A stretch of 64,000 bases of DNA from Rhipidocladum racemiflorum (lineage: Eukaryota > Streptophyta > Magnoliopsida > Poales > Poaceae), in the NCBI GenBank assembly GCA_036346355.1, contig CM070591.1, positions 23,978,001 to 24,042,000 on the forward strand, given 5' to 3'. Positions 31,619-41,940 of the stretch are shown here, piece by piece. The notes under the pieces are model-generated. The model was not told where the DNA came from. It made no database searches and was given only the letters and a program-made list of their open reading frames with translations. The first letter of the stretch is position 1, and every line of letters starts with the position of its first letter. Both the position numbers and the translations under genes were made by a program.

Positions 31619-33386
31619 AACTGGTGCTCACACGGCGACGAAATCGGTCTGATAAATCATGTCTCCATTAACTCTTCTAGCTGTTTCTTAATTTCTACCA
31701 ACTCCTCGGTGGACATCCGATATGGTCTCTTTGCTATCGGTCTTTGTGCAGTACAAGCTCTATCACAAACTCTATGTCCCTCGTCTGCGGCATACCGGGT
31801 AGATCTTCGGGAAAGACATCGGGTACTCATTCACTCTTGGGACATCCTCTATGCTGCTCGCCTTGATGCATTAACCATCAACTGTCCATCTCTAACTGCA
31901 GTGGCTTGAAATTCCACTTTCTTCCCACACGGGCTCTCAATCGAGATAGTCCTTCGTCCACCATCCAATACACCTTGTGCTTGGATAACCAATCCATTCC
32001 CAATATGTCGTCTAAGGTCCGGGTCTCCAAAATTACAAGGTTTGCTAGGAACTCTATTCCATCTATTAGTATTCTCACCGGAACATCCTACTTCCGCTCG
32101 GAGTTCGAACCAGGGTTTGAACTAAAAGCATGCACTTAAGTCTTGCAATCCTCAAATCATTTCTAGTAGCAAAGCCTTGCGAAACAAACGGATGCGAAGC
32201 TCCGAGTCAAACAAAACCGTTGCAGTCTTGAGTTAACAAGTAACTTACCCAAGACGACGTCCGTAGCATTCTCGCAGTGCATCTGCGGTGACATGGTTGA
32301 CTCGGCCTCTCACCACGATGCAGGGTGTGGCTCCTGGTCTTTGGCGTCCTAGCTGGGTGGTTCCTAGATTGAAGCGAATCGGGGTCACTCTGCTGTCTTC
32401 TTCGGACAAGCTGTTGGCAAAGTGTCTGGCTCGTTGTAGCTTGTAGCAGCGTCTCATTGTTCCTCGATCGCTCGAGTAGTGTTTCTAGCGGGGCTGGGTG
32501 CAGTAGTTTTGATTGACAGGTCTTGGTGCTTTGAGGATGGTGTCCTTGTTGCATTCTCGTGGTTGGAATCGAAGAATTGATTTGGTGCAACTCTCAGCGC
32601 TGTTGCGTTCCTGGCGTGATCCTTCTTTGTTGCATCCTGCGCTTCTGTTCTCATCCAGCTTCCTTGCGCTTGTCCTCAAGAATAAGCGCCTTATTCACCA
32701 ACTCTTGGAAATCTGGAAAGGTGTGGGTGATCAACCCTACTTGCAATCCTGAGTTGAGTCCCTTCATAAAACGAGGCCTGCGGATTTATCTGTCGCTACA
32801 TCCTCAAAGCGTAGCGTGCTAGCTGTGTGAACTTGTTCAGTAGTCGGCCACCGGCTGATTACCTTGCTTGATGCTCTGAACTCCTCCTTCTTAAGGTCCA
32901 TGATTCCTTCAGGCACGTGATACTGCCGAATGCAACGTGAACTCTTCCCAAGTGATATCTTGAGGGTTCTCTGCGTGGCACGTAAGTTCTCCCACCATTC
33001 GGCAATGTTCCTTCCAGCTGATGAGAAGCGTAGAGTACCTTCTCATTTCCTAAGCATTGAGCTATGTGTAGCTTCCTCTCGATTGATCTTAACCAATCAT
33101 CGGCCTCCAATGGATTGGCATTCCCAGAAAAAGTGGGTGGGTGAGTCCTCATGAACTCGATGACCTTGTATTCTCAAGCGTGGTCCTGGTTAACTTGATT
33201 AGCAGTGGCCTGAGCAAAGGACGTGCTGCATTTGTTGCATCATAGCATGCATCAATCGAGTGCAGGCAGCAAGAAAAGCTCCAAATTCTGCATATCAATC
33301 AAGCGGTCTTTGGTGCTCCATCATTGGGGTTTTCTGTGGCGAGAACCACTCCCATTGCTTCCAAAGTTTCCACGGGTGTTCACCAT
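31619..33386 (-). pseudogene. gag and protease of the array's full interior
   Basis: gag should start at the ATG at 33384-33386. Later fragments show MRTHPPTFSGNANPLEADDW and LRSIERKLHIAQCLGNEKVL (33152 downward), a VTPIRFNLG segment, and a CCHC knuckle that no longer reads correctly at 32457-32400. The protease active site at about 32200 reads LFDSE instead of LFDSGAS because gactctggagct is gactcggagct here. VILETRTLDDILGMDWLSKH follows near 32040-31980. Gag would form the particle and protease would cut the polyprotein; neither is intact. Confidence 0.8.
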
Positions 33387-33661
33387 CTGTCGATTTGCTC
33401 TAGGTTTAGAGATGAGAGGGAAGCAAGAATAGACAAGTAATATGGAACTTATGCGGGGCGAAAGGTGTAACTTTAAGGTCCAACTTTATTATTAATAACT
33501 TGGTATGGCTGCTTACAATGCCTAAGGGCCTTGCAACACATACTGCACACTCAGCAACAAAGCAAATCCAAATCGAACTAACTCTGGAGTCTAACGTCTA
33601 AAGGGTGACTCTTTATTCTATGACGCGACTCGGCGAAGGAGTCTCACTATAGAACCTATGC

Positions 33662-34378
33662 TCACTCATCGAGAAAACCTCCACGGCCTGGGTACAGGTC
33701 TTTGTGGCATAAGCGTAACGATCGCCATGTCCAAATGATCGTGTCCTCTGTGGTAGTCGAAGAAGCGATGTCCTCATCGAGATCCGACTCCTCTGGATCG
33801 GCTCGTGTAGCTCAATCTTGGCTCTGGTGCAGTCCGTACAAGGTCATCTCCAACTCGTCAATCCTTCGTAGAAGGTGTGCCACATACTCTTGAGCTTCCC
33901 GCCATCTGTTCTTCTCTGTCGTGATTTCCTTGCGGGCCTTCTGTAGCTCCTTGCTTGTATTATCTAGTACATCCTCCTGGGCGGCGACCAATCGTGCCAA
34001 CTGTGTAACCGTGGCATCCTCATCCTGAATCTCCTTCGGGTCAAGAAGGTTATCGCTGCGCGGATGATAACGGAACACCGTACTCTCCAATTCTCTGGCG
34101 TAGATCGTAATGTGCCGCATTGCTCGTCGTGATACTTCTTGGATACCCATCTGCATTGTAGATCTCCGGCAAAGGTCAAAGTGTATCGAGCGATTGCACA
34201 GGCCCTTTTTCCTAGCAGTACCTCAATCCTTACGTCACAAGCCTTGATCAATCCCGCTTGTCCGATCACCTCCACTTGGTATTGCGGCTTCTCAAAATCT
34301 CCGAGGGTCTCAGAGCATATGCCAAAGTTCTGCAGCGTGACCAACACCCAGATCAACTTCGTTGAACTCTTCCTCCAT
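33662..34378 (-). pseudogene. orf0 of the array's full interior
   Basis: This is the counterpart of the intact C2 orf0. The presumed ATG is at 34376-34378 and the end GGFLDE-stop at 33662. Segments include GDFEKPQYQVEVIGQAGLIK, CDVRIEVLLGKRACAIARYT, MQMGIQEVSRRAMRHIT, VFRYHPRSDNLLDPKEIQDE and the coiled-coil part LQKARKEITTEKNRWREAQE. They are in more than one frame, so the gene is broken here. Its function is unknown; see the C2 copy. Confidence 0.75.
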
Positions 34379-34576
34379 CTGTCACAAGAGTGCTTTACGT
34401 AAGACTCGGAATTTTTAAATTGTGACAAGGAAAGGGAAAAATTTCAGCAAGAGGCAAGAAAAGAGAGAAGGGATAAGTCGAGATGTCATTTCTTGTCTTC
34501 ACAAATTTTTAGCTTTAGAAAATAGGTTTTATCCTCACTGCGACCATTCTAGCTAGGGTTGAGCCTCACAGTCAAG

Positions 34577-34595
34577 TATGGCTCGATACCACCTC
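34577..34595 (-). other. Primer binding site next to the middle LTR
   Basis: The minus strand reads gaggtggtatcgagccata after the LTR end, against gaggtggtatcagagcca in C2 and E. CAG is CG here. Confidence 0.85.
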
Positions 34596-37500
34596 TGTCG
34601 GGACCCGAATTTGCAAATCCGGACCCTCTGTGTATTCAGCACTAGTCCAGAACGCGCTAGTGCACACAGTCTTAACATCGGTAAATATCACAATCATACC
34701 AAACGATACCAATAAAGTACTTTATTTAAATAACCAAGCGGTTACTTGACCTTATGGTCAAGTTACAAATGTATGCCTCGTAAGGCGAAACTTATTAAAA
34801 GAGAAATAATAGCGGCGGAAAATCAAATAACTTCGTGGCGCCATCCAAGATACTACAGCAACCTGACTGGGCTCGCTTCCCTAAGTAGACGGATCTTCTT
34901 GGAGTTCCTCCTCCAAAGCTGGCGGACTCTCCTCTTCAACGGATATTGTGTTGAGGCAAGGGTGAGTACTTGGTACTCAGCACGTCATGCACAGAATGCA
35001 CGCTAATATACTATATGCATGGCTTGGTACAAAGGAATAGCTTAAGGTATATTTGCGATGAAACTTTTGACAAGTAATATAAGTAGATTCGAAAGCAGTA
35101 AAAATAAATAAAGCATAAATAACTTCTCAAGAAGTTTAAATAACATTTTCCCCATCCTAAACCACATTTCCATCATCTTTATTACTAAACCAAACCAACT
35201 TTTCAAATCCAAGTTATTTTTTGAGAAAGTCTAACCCTTGACTGTAATTCCCGAGCATTGTCCAGTACCGTGGACTCGGCTATTTAAATAGATTCTACAC
35301 TCTGCAGAGGTTATGCACTTTACCCACAAGATACAGTCAAACACCACAAAGGCGAGTTCCCGTAACAAAGCCTTTCGGAAGCCTCAAACAACACAGGTGG
35401 TCCTCCCCGGTTCGTGCTCTACACCATCCCTTCCCTTAGCCAAGGCGAAGTATGGGACCAACACACCGTTAGATGGGTATCTGGCCACGGCCACGATACG
35501 CTCCCCCGTACAATCACACAAACGGTGTAATTGACACCCTGAGGCTCCACAAGTGAGTCCTTAGCGACTTAGTCAACTAGGGCCGTCCCATTCCAGCCAT
35601 GTGGTTGCAAGTATGACCCAGTTCAAAGGCTTGCAAGGTTAAGTCCTTAGAGTGACCAGGGCAAGACTACCCGAAGAACCAAATCAACATCCCCAATGCC
35701 ACAACTGGCCCACCTGATTACTCTTGCCACATGCCCCGGTCGAAAACTGTTTATCAAACCCCAGTTGATTACCATGCACCACGTGCCATCAACATCACAT
35801 GATACTTTTCCAAAACAGGTTCAATATACCATTAAGTCAATATTAACATTTGATTGTCCAAAATCATGTCATGAGCACGTAGCAGGTCTAAGCAGTGTAC
35901 TACATCGGTCTAAACCCATGTTGGCAATTTAATAATGTCCAACTAGTAAACCACAACTAGGGTGACAAAGGGTCATGGCACATACTTAAGTAATCAAGGT
36001 GTCATACAGCAAATTGGTATTTATCTAACCCCCATGTTTAAACAAAGTATCTTTCTAATTGAACTAGCATGCAATAGTTTAAATCAAAATAGATTTCGAA
36101 ATAGGATCAACATGGTCAAAGCACAACTTGCCTTCAAAAAGTACTTGCTCTTGGTCTTGAGTTGGATCCTGAGTCAATACTTCTCCTTCGAATCCTTCCG
36201 GCACTTCAACGTCTACTCGTAAAGCGTGCAAATAGCAAAACACAAATAAACAATAGGCAAAAACATCCCAAAACTCCAAATAAAATCCATAAACAGAGAG
36301 AACATAATTTTCTGGATTTTTAGAAACTGGAATCGTTCAAATCGGAGTTAAAACGCAAAAGTTATAAGCGTTTGAAGTTTGAATCTAAATTTGAATCAAT
36401 ATTTCGAATTAATAAATCATTTTCTTTTTCGAAAATTAATTATTGCGTCAGCATGGACACGTGTCAGCTCCTGATTGGCTGGTGGCGTCGGTAGGCTCAT
36501 GGGCTCAGCTCACAGCGCGGTTCGGTCCACGGTGGACCCGGTCCACAGCTCGGGTGAGGCTGACATGTGGGACCCACCTGTCAGTGCGGGGTCTCACGCA
36601 AACGCGGCTGACGTGTGGGCCCTCTGACATGCGGGGCCCGCGTGTCAGGGACACGCGCTCACACGCGTACGACGCTGACCGCGTCGGTCCACCTTCCCAA
36701 CACGTGGCGCAATCCCGACCGTTGGTTTGAAAATCAACGGCGCGGATTAGATCTAGTGTTGACGCGTTTGGGTTAACGCATTGATTTCGGACCGTTGGAT
36801 CTAGATCCGATGGTCGAGATTAGATCTGGAAATCGTAACGCAATCTCACCGTGCGATGACGTGGCGTGATCTCGAGCGTTGGATCTTGATCGGACGGCTG
36901 AGAGAGCTCGCGGTCCGGCGATGGCTTGCGGCGGCGCTGGCTCACCGGCGCGGAGGACGACGACCTTGCCGACGGCGTTTCTGGCGCGCTCCGGCGAAGT
37001 GAGAGATCCCCTCGGGTGCGTCTCGTCACGGTGGTTCCGGATCTGGGCTCCTTCTCGGCGGAAGACGACGGACGGCGGCGGAATCGAGCAAAACCCGCGG
37101 CGGAGTGTTACGGCAACTCCGGCGAGCGATTGCGGCTGAACGGCGGCGGCTCCGGCGACGTTGTCTAGGTCTACGGGTGCGCGCTGAAGTCTAGGTCACG
37201 ACCGTGGTGGCGGCGCATTAAATAGCAGCCTCGGCGTCGGAACGCCGCGGAGACCGAGGTCGACCGCGATTCGGCGAGTCCGGGCGGCACGGAGAGGGTG
37301 GCGTGGCACGCGCGCGGCCGTTGGATCTCGATCCAACGGTGCGCGAGTTTGGGTCGGGTCGGACTCGGCGGTATTTGGCTCGGTCGGGCTCGGGCTCGGT
37401 GACGTGGCTCAATCGTGGCCGTTGGATCAAGATCCAACGGTCACGCGGTTAGGGCTCGGCCGAGTGGGTTCGGTCGAGTCACGCGGCTCGGGTCGGACTC

Positions 37501-37854
37501 GAACTCGAGTCTGACTCGGGCTCGGTCGGATGAACAATGCTAGGCTTCGGTTTGGATTTCCAGCGATTTAATATTTAAAATAATTCCCAGTAATTCATTT
37601 AATTCATTAAAAATAGCAAAAGACTCAGAAAAATTCCAGAAAAATTCTGGAAAATATTTTGGATCATTTTGGACTCAAATAAAATATTTCCAACAAAATT
37701 TTATTTGCAAAATAAAATTCTTTAATTATTTCAAAATGGAATAAATTCAAATAAATTCCAAATAAATCCAAATAAATTCCAGAAAATTCCAAAAATTCAC
37801 CAAAGTGCCAAATCACACATGAATTTAAGAGAAGCAAAATTTTGGGGTGTTACA
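34596..37854 (-). repeat. Middle LTR of the array (3259 bp), shared by two interiors
   Basis: It starts tgtaacaccccaaaatttt at 37854, beside a polypurine tract, and ends gggtcccgaca at 34596, beside a primer binding site. It is therefore the 3' LTR of the partial interior to its right and the 5' LTR of the full interior to its left. A TATTTAA candidate promoter is at 37218-37224. Confidence 0.9.
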
Positions 37855-37865
37855 AACCTCCCCTT
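37855..37865 (-). other. Polypurine tract of the partial interior
   Basis: The minus strand reads aaggggaggtt, shorter by three G than the tract at 28929. Confidence 0.8.
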
Positions 37866-37894
37866 AATAGAATCTCGTCCCCGAGATTCGTGGC

Positions 37895-38140
37895 TCACTC
37901 TGAGAATAGGTTTGGAAACTCTTTCTTCAAATCCTCTTCGCGCTCCCAAGTCGCTTCGCTTCCTTCATGGTTGCTCCACTGAACTCTACAGAAACGGGTC
38001 GACTTATTTCTGGTTTCTCGATCCATTGTGTCTAGAATCCTCACAGGATGTTCCTTATAAGTCAAGTCCTCTTGCAACTCAATTAACTCGAGCGGTGTCT
38101 GTTCCTCAGGAACTCGGAGACACTTCTTTAACTGGGACAC
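37895..38140 (-). pseudogene. Chromodomain end of pol, partial interior of the array
   Basis: An 81-codon open frame holds SQLKKCLRVPEEQTPLELIE, then EHPVRILDTMDRETRNK, STRFCRVQWSNHEGSEATWE and REEDLKKEFPNLFSE-stop. This is the best preserved chromodomain in the window, with the aromatic and W-x-(6-9)-E-TWE positions all present. It is cut off from the upstream integrase by a frame break at about 38150. Confidence 0.85.
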
Positions 38141-38150
38141 ATGGAATACA

Positions 38151-38802
38151 TCATGTACTCCTGCTACTTATTTGTGGCAACTCCAGCTGATAAGCAACTT
38201 CGCCTCTGCGACTCAAAATCTTAAATGGTCCAACATAACGGGGTGCAAGTTTCCCTTTGGCATGGAACCTCTTAACTCCCCTAAGAGGCGTAACTCTGAG
38301 GTATACAAAGTCTTCTGGTTCAAAACTCAAGTCTCGGCGACGATTGTCAGCATAACTCTTCTGTCGAGATTGGGCTATCTTCAACCTTTCCCTAATCATA
38401 GCGATCTGTTCTTCAGCCTCTTGAAGAATATCAGGCCCAAAGACACGGCGCTCGCCGGTCTCATTCCAATTCAATGGCGTCCGACAGTGGTCGACCATAC
38501 AAAGGCCTCAAAAGGTGACATCGTAGAACTAGCACGATAACTATTGTTGTAATCGAACTCGGCATACGGCAAACTCTTATCCCAAGAAGTAGCATAAGCC
38601 AATGCACAAGCTCTCAACATATCCTCCGAATCTGGTTGACTCTTTCTGGTCTGTCCATCCGTCTGTGGATGATAAGGTACATCTTGAAGTTCAAGCGGGT
38701 TCCCATAGCTTCATGCAACTTATTCCGTAACCTTGAGGTAAATTGGGTACCTCGTCTGATACAATCCTCTTTGGCACTCCGTGCAAGCAGACAATCGATC
38801 AT
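38151..38802 (-). pseudogene. Integrase C-terminal half, partial interior
   Basis: Fragments in different frames: GTQFTSRLRNKLHEAMGTRL (38802 downward), LNWNETGERRVFGPDILQEA, RRRDLSFEPEDFVYLRVTPL and GKLAPRYVGPFKILSRRGEV. The breaks at 38620-38815 coincide with CTG or CAG triplets in the sister copy at 29690-29885. Confidence 0.8.
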
Positions 38803-38808
38803 GTATAA

Positions 38809-39797
38809 TTACGCTAATTTATCTCCCGAGTAAGTGGTCTTCACGGGGATAAAATGGGCTACTTTAGTCAAGCGATCCACTATAACCCATATGGAGTCAT
38901 AACCTCCTTGAGTCTTCGGCAAACCGGTAATGAAATCCATTCCGATTTCCTCCCACTTCCACTCAGGTATTTTCAGCGGTTGTAGCAATCCTGCTGGTCT
39001 CTGATGCATTGCCTTGACTCTCTGGCACACGTCGCACAATGCAACATGCTCGGCGACTTCACGTTTCATACTCGGCCACCAGAATCTCTCCTTCAGATCC
39101 TGATACATCTTGGCGCTTCCAGGATGAATTGAGTACTTAGAGTCATGGGCTTCTTCCAAAATCAGTTGCTTTAACTCCTTTTTGTTAGGCACACAAATGC
39201 GATCCTTCATCCACAACGTGCCTTGCTCATCCAATTTGAAATCCTTTGCCTTGCCTTCCTCCATTTTGGACTTAATCCTACGGATCTTGTCATCATCCTT
39301 CTGTCCTTCTCGGATCTGGTCCTCTAAAGTAGGCTTTACTTCCAATGCGGCCAAGAATCCGCTATGTACAACCTCAATCTTCATCTTTTGAAAATCCTCA
39401 CATAACTCATCCTGACTTGTGGCTAGCAACGTACTCACGGTATGGCTTTTCCGACTCAGAGCGTCGGCTACTACGTTGGCCTTCCCGGGATGGTAATGGA
39501 TTCCAACATTGTAGTCCTTGATCAACTCTAACCATCTTCTCTGCCTCATATTCAGGTCCGACTGGGTGAATATGTACTTAAGGCTCTTATGATCCGTATA
39601 TACTTCACATCTGTTTTCAATCAGATAGTGACGCCATATCTTCAAGGCATGCACTACGGCAGCTAACTCTAGGTCATGTGTCGGATAATTTTCCTCATGC
39701 GGCCTCAACTGCCTTGATGCATAAGCGACGACCTTTCCATTCTGCATCAGCACACATCCAAGTCCTTGGCGCGATGCGTCACAATAAATGTCGAAGC
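38809..39797 (-). CDS. RNase H and integrase N-terminal half, partial interior
   Basis: A long open frame (about 330 codons of pol) runs from FDIYCDASRQGLGCVLMQNG through HDLELAAVVHALKIWRHY and TDHKSLKYIFTQSDL (RNase H). It then covers HYHPGKANVVADALSRK, the linker, the HHCC zinc finger (SIHPGSAKMYQDLKERFWW, CDVCQRVK), GMDFITGLP with the first catalytic Asp, and KTTYSGDKLA. Its upstream end is a junction with an LTR remnant rather than RT, so the apparent start codons at 39849 and beyond are LTR sequence. It has no own promoter; it is a preserved fragment of pol. Confidence 0.85.
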
Positions 39798-39810
39798 TGC
39801 TTTCCGTCAC
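39798..39810. other. Deletion junction with short filler
   Basis: RNase H sequence ends near 39797 and LTR sequence begins at 39811. The intervening ctgctttccgtca matches neither side well and may be filler added at the deletion. Confidence 0.55.
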
Positions 39811-39987
39811 AATAAAATATTTCCAACAAAATTTTATTTGCAAAATCAAATTCTTTAATTATTTCAAAATGGAATAAATTCAAATAAATTCCAAATAAAT
39901 CCAAATAAATTCCAGAAAATTCCAAAAATTCACCAAAGTGCCAAATCACACATGAATTTAAGAGAAGCAAAATTTTGGGGTGTTACA
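39811..39987 (-). repeat. LTR remnant at the right end of the array (177 bp)
   Basis: It is the first 177 bp of the LTR (tgtaacaccccaaaatttt at 39987), nearly identical to 37678-37854, followed directly by the CCTTT duplication. It is what remains of the outer 5' LTR. Confidence 0.9.
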
Positions 39988-39992
39988 CCTTT
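39988..39992. repeat. Target-site duplication of the tandem array, right copy
   Basis: CCTTT, partner of 25666-25670. The empty site reads HYHPGK followed by ANVVADA in RNase H. Confidence 0.9.
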
Positions 39993-40249
39993 CCTGGATG
40001 GTAATGGATTCCAACATTATAATCCTTGATCAACTCTAACCATCTCCTCTGCCTCATGTTCAGGTCCGATTTGGTGAAGATGTACTTAAGACTCTTATGG
40101 TCCGTGTATACTTCACATCTGTTTCCAATCAGATAGTGACGCCACAACTTCAAAGCATGCACTACGGCAGCTAATTCTAGGTCATGCGTCGGGTAATTCT
40201 CCTCATGCGGCCTCAACTGCCTAGATGCATAGGCAACGACCTTTCCACT
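39993..40249 (-). pseudogene. RNase H of C2, N-terminal part
   Basis: It continues the RT frame after a TAG at the LM-Q codon (40250), a CAG-to-TAG change. It includes SGKVVAYASRQLRPHEENYP, HDLELAAVVHALKLWRHY, TDHKSLKYIFTKSDL and HYHPGK, where the array interrupts it. It resumes at 25665. Confidence 0.88.
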
Positions 40250-41245
40250 CTACATCAGCACACACCCAAGTCCTTGGCGCGATGTGTCACAATATATATC
40301 AAAGCTTTGATTGATGTCCGGTAGAACCAGCACTGGTGCTGATGTCAATCGCTTCTTCAGCTCTCGAAAACCTTTCACGCACTCCGGCGTCCATGCGAAT
40401 TTCTTCTCCTTTTTCAGCAATTGCGTGAGAGGTCTCGCAATTGTCGAAAAGCCTTCAATGAAACGGTGGTAGTAACCTGCCATTCCAAGGAAACTCCGGA
40501 TCTGGGTCACGGTCTTCGGCTGCTCACAATGTAACACAGCTTCTACCTTGCTTGGATCAACGGTGACTCCTTCTGCAGTCATTACATGTCCGAGGAACTC
40601 CACCTTGTCCTTCCAAAAGTCACACTTGCTGAACTTGGCGAAGAGTTGCTGTTCCCTCAGCTTTTCCAACACTCGCCTCAAGTGCTCGGCATGTTCATCC
40701 TTTGTCTTGGAGTAGATTAAGATATCATCTATGAACACGATAACAAACTTGTCCAAATATTCCATGAACACCTTGTTCATGATATTCATGAAATAGGCTG
40801 GCGCATTCGTCAAACCAAAGGACATGACTGTAAACTTGTAATATCCGTATCTTGACGAGAATGCCGTCTTCGGAATATCTTCCGATCGGATCTTCATCTG
40901 GTGGTATCCCGATCTCAGATCAATCTTGGAGAAAACTTCGGCTCCTCTGAGCTGATCAAACAGATCATCGATCCTGGGTAGCGGATATTTATTCTTCACG
41001 GTGACTTCATTAAGTGCACGGTAGTCAATGCACATCCTGAAACTCCCGTCCTTCTTCTTGACGAATAAAATTGGCGCTCCCCACGGCGACGAACTCGGTC
41101 TGATGAATCCTTTTTCCATCAACTCTTCAAGTTGCTTCTTCATCTCTACCAATTCTTCGGTGGACATCCGATAGGGTCTCTTCGCTATTGGCGCTGTACC
41201 AGGTACAAGCTCTATCACAAACTCTATGTCTCTGTCCGGCGGCAT
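40250..41245 (-). CDS. Reverse transcriptase of C2 (open, 331 codons)
   Basis: This is the best preserved RT here. In order it has FVIELVPGTAPIAKRPYRMS, LEELMEKGFIRPSSSPWGAP, FVKKKDGSFRMCIDYRALNE, NKYPLPRIDDLFDQLRGAEV, FSKIDLRSGYHQMKIR, FTVMSFGLTNAPAYFMNIMN, the catalytic FIDDILIYSKTKDEH, FLGHVMTAEGVTVDPSKVEA and SFLGMAGYYHRFIEGFS, ending in RNase H at QGLGCVLM. The three catalytic Asp (KIDL; FIDD) are intact. RT copies the element RNA into cDNA in the particle. It is part of a gag-pol polyprotein, so its first Met is not a true start. Confidence 0.92.
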   Translation of the reverse strand: MPPDRDIEFVIELVPGTAPIAKRPYRMSTEELVEMKKQLEELMEKGFIRPSSSPWGAPILFVKKKDGSFRMCIDYRALNEVTVKNKYPLPRIDDLFDQLRGAEVFSKIDLRSGYHQMKIRSEDIPKTAFSSRYGYYKFTVMSFGLTNAPAYFMNIMNKVFMEYLDKFVIVFIDDILIYSKTKDEHAEHLRRVLEKLREQQLFAKFSKCDFWKDKVEFLGHVMTAEGVTVDPSKVEAVLHCEQPKTVTQIRSFLGMAGYYHRFIEGFSTIARPLTQLLKKEKKFAWTPECVKGFRELKKRLTSAPVLVLPDINQSFDIYCDTSRQGLGCVLM

Positions 41246-41940
41246 ACAGGTAGATCTTCAAGAAAAACATCTGGATACTCATTCACTACGAAGACATCTT
41301 CTATGCTGATTGGCTTGGCGCTGTTAACCATCAACTGTCCGTTTCTAACGGCGGTGGCTTGAAATTCCACTTTCCTTCCACACTGGTCCTCAACTGAGAT
41401 AATCCTTCGTCCACAATCCAATACGGCCTTGTGCTTGGATAACCAATCCATTCCCAAAATAACATCTAAGGTTTGGGTTTCCAATATAATAAGGTCGCTA
41501 GGAACTCTACCCCATCTATTAATATTCTCACCCCAGAACATCCTACTTTAGTTCGGAGTTCGGAACCAGGGGTTTGAATTAAAAGCATGCATTTAGGTAT
41601 TGCAATCTCCAAATCATTTTTAGCAGCAAAACCTTGAGAAACAAACGAATGCGAAGCTCCAGAGTCAAACAAAACTGTTGCAAGTACTGAGTTGACAAGT
41701 AACTTACCCAGCACGATGTCCGTGGCATTCTGGAGTGCCTCTGCGGTAACATGGTTGACTCGGCCGCTCACTATGGTCTGGGGCGCTGCTCCTGGCTGTG
41801 CTGTCCCGCGGTTTGTTCCTGGTGCTGGCGTCCTGGCTGTTGTGGATCCCAGATTGAAGCGCACTGGGGTCACTCCTGCTGTCTTCTTAGGGCAATTGTT
41901 GGAGAAGTGCCCTGGCTCGTTGCATGTGTAGCAGCGTCTC
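41246..41940 (-). pseudogene. CCHC zinc knuckle and protease of C2
   Basis: The frame starting near 41942 carries CYTCNEPGHFSNNCP, a complete CX2CX4HX4C RNA-binding knuckle of gag. It continues through a Pro/Thr/Gly-rich linker to the protease active site LFDSGASHSFVSQGFAAKND at about 41630-41680, with catalytic Asp present. After a frameshift near 41500 it continues as VILGMDWLSKHKAVLDCGRR and EYPDVFLEDLP (41541-41224), the usual lead into RT. Confidence 0.88.

Larger units (their letters stand above)
25671..39987 (-). mobile_element. Tandem retrotransposon array: LTR, interior, LTR, partial interior, LTR remnant
   Basis: All parts lie on the minus strand and belong to one C subfamily. In plus coordinates they are LTR 25671-28928, full interior 28929-34595, LTR 34596-37854, partial interior 37855-39810 and a 177-bp LTR start 39811-39987. 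The middle LTR has a polypurine tract on its right and a primer binding site on its left, so it serves both interiors. A single CCTTT duplication encloses the whole 14.3 kb. I infer an original insertion converted to a tandem by unequal recombination, followed by a deletion running from inside the outer 5' LTR to RNase H. Confidence 0.88.

Noticed and set aside
39811..39970. Minus-strand ORF starts at 39849 and 39970 leading into RNase H
   Set aside because: These codons are LTR remnant; the true pol sequence begins near 39797 at a deletion junction.
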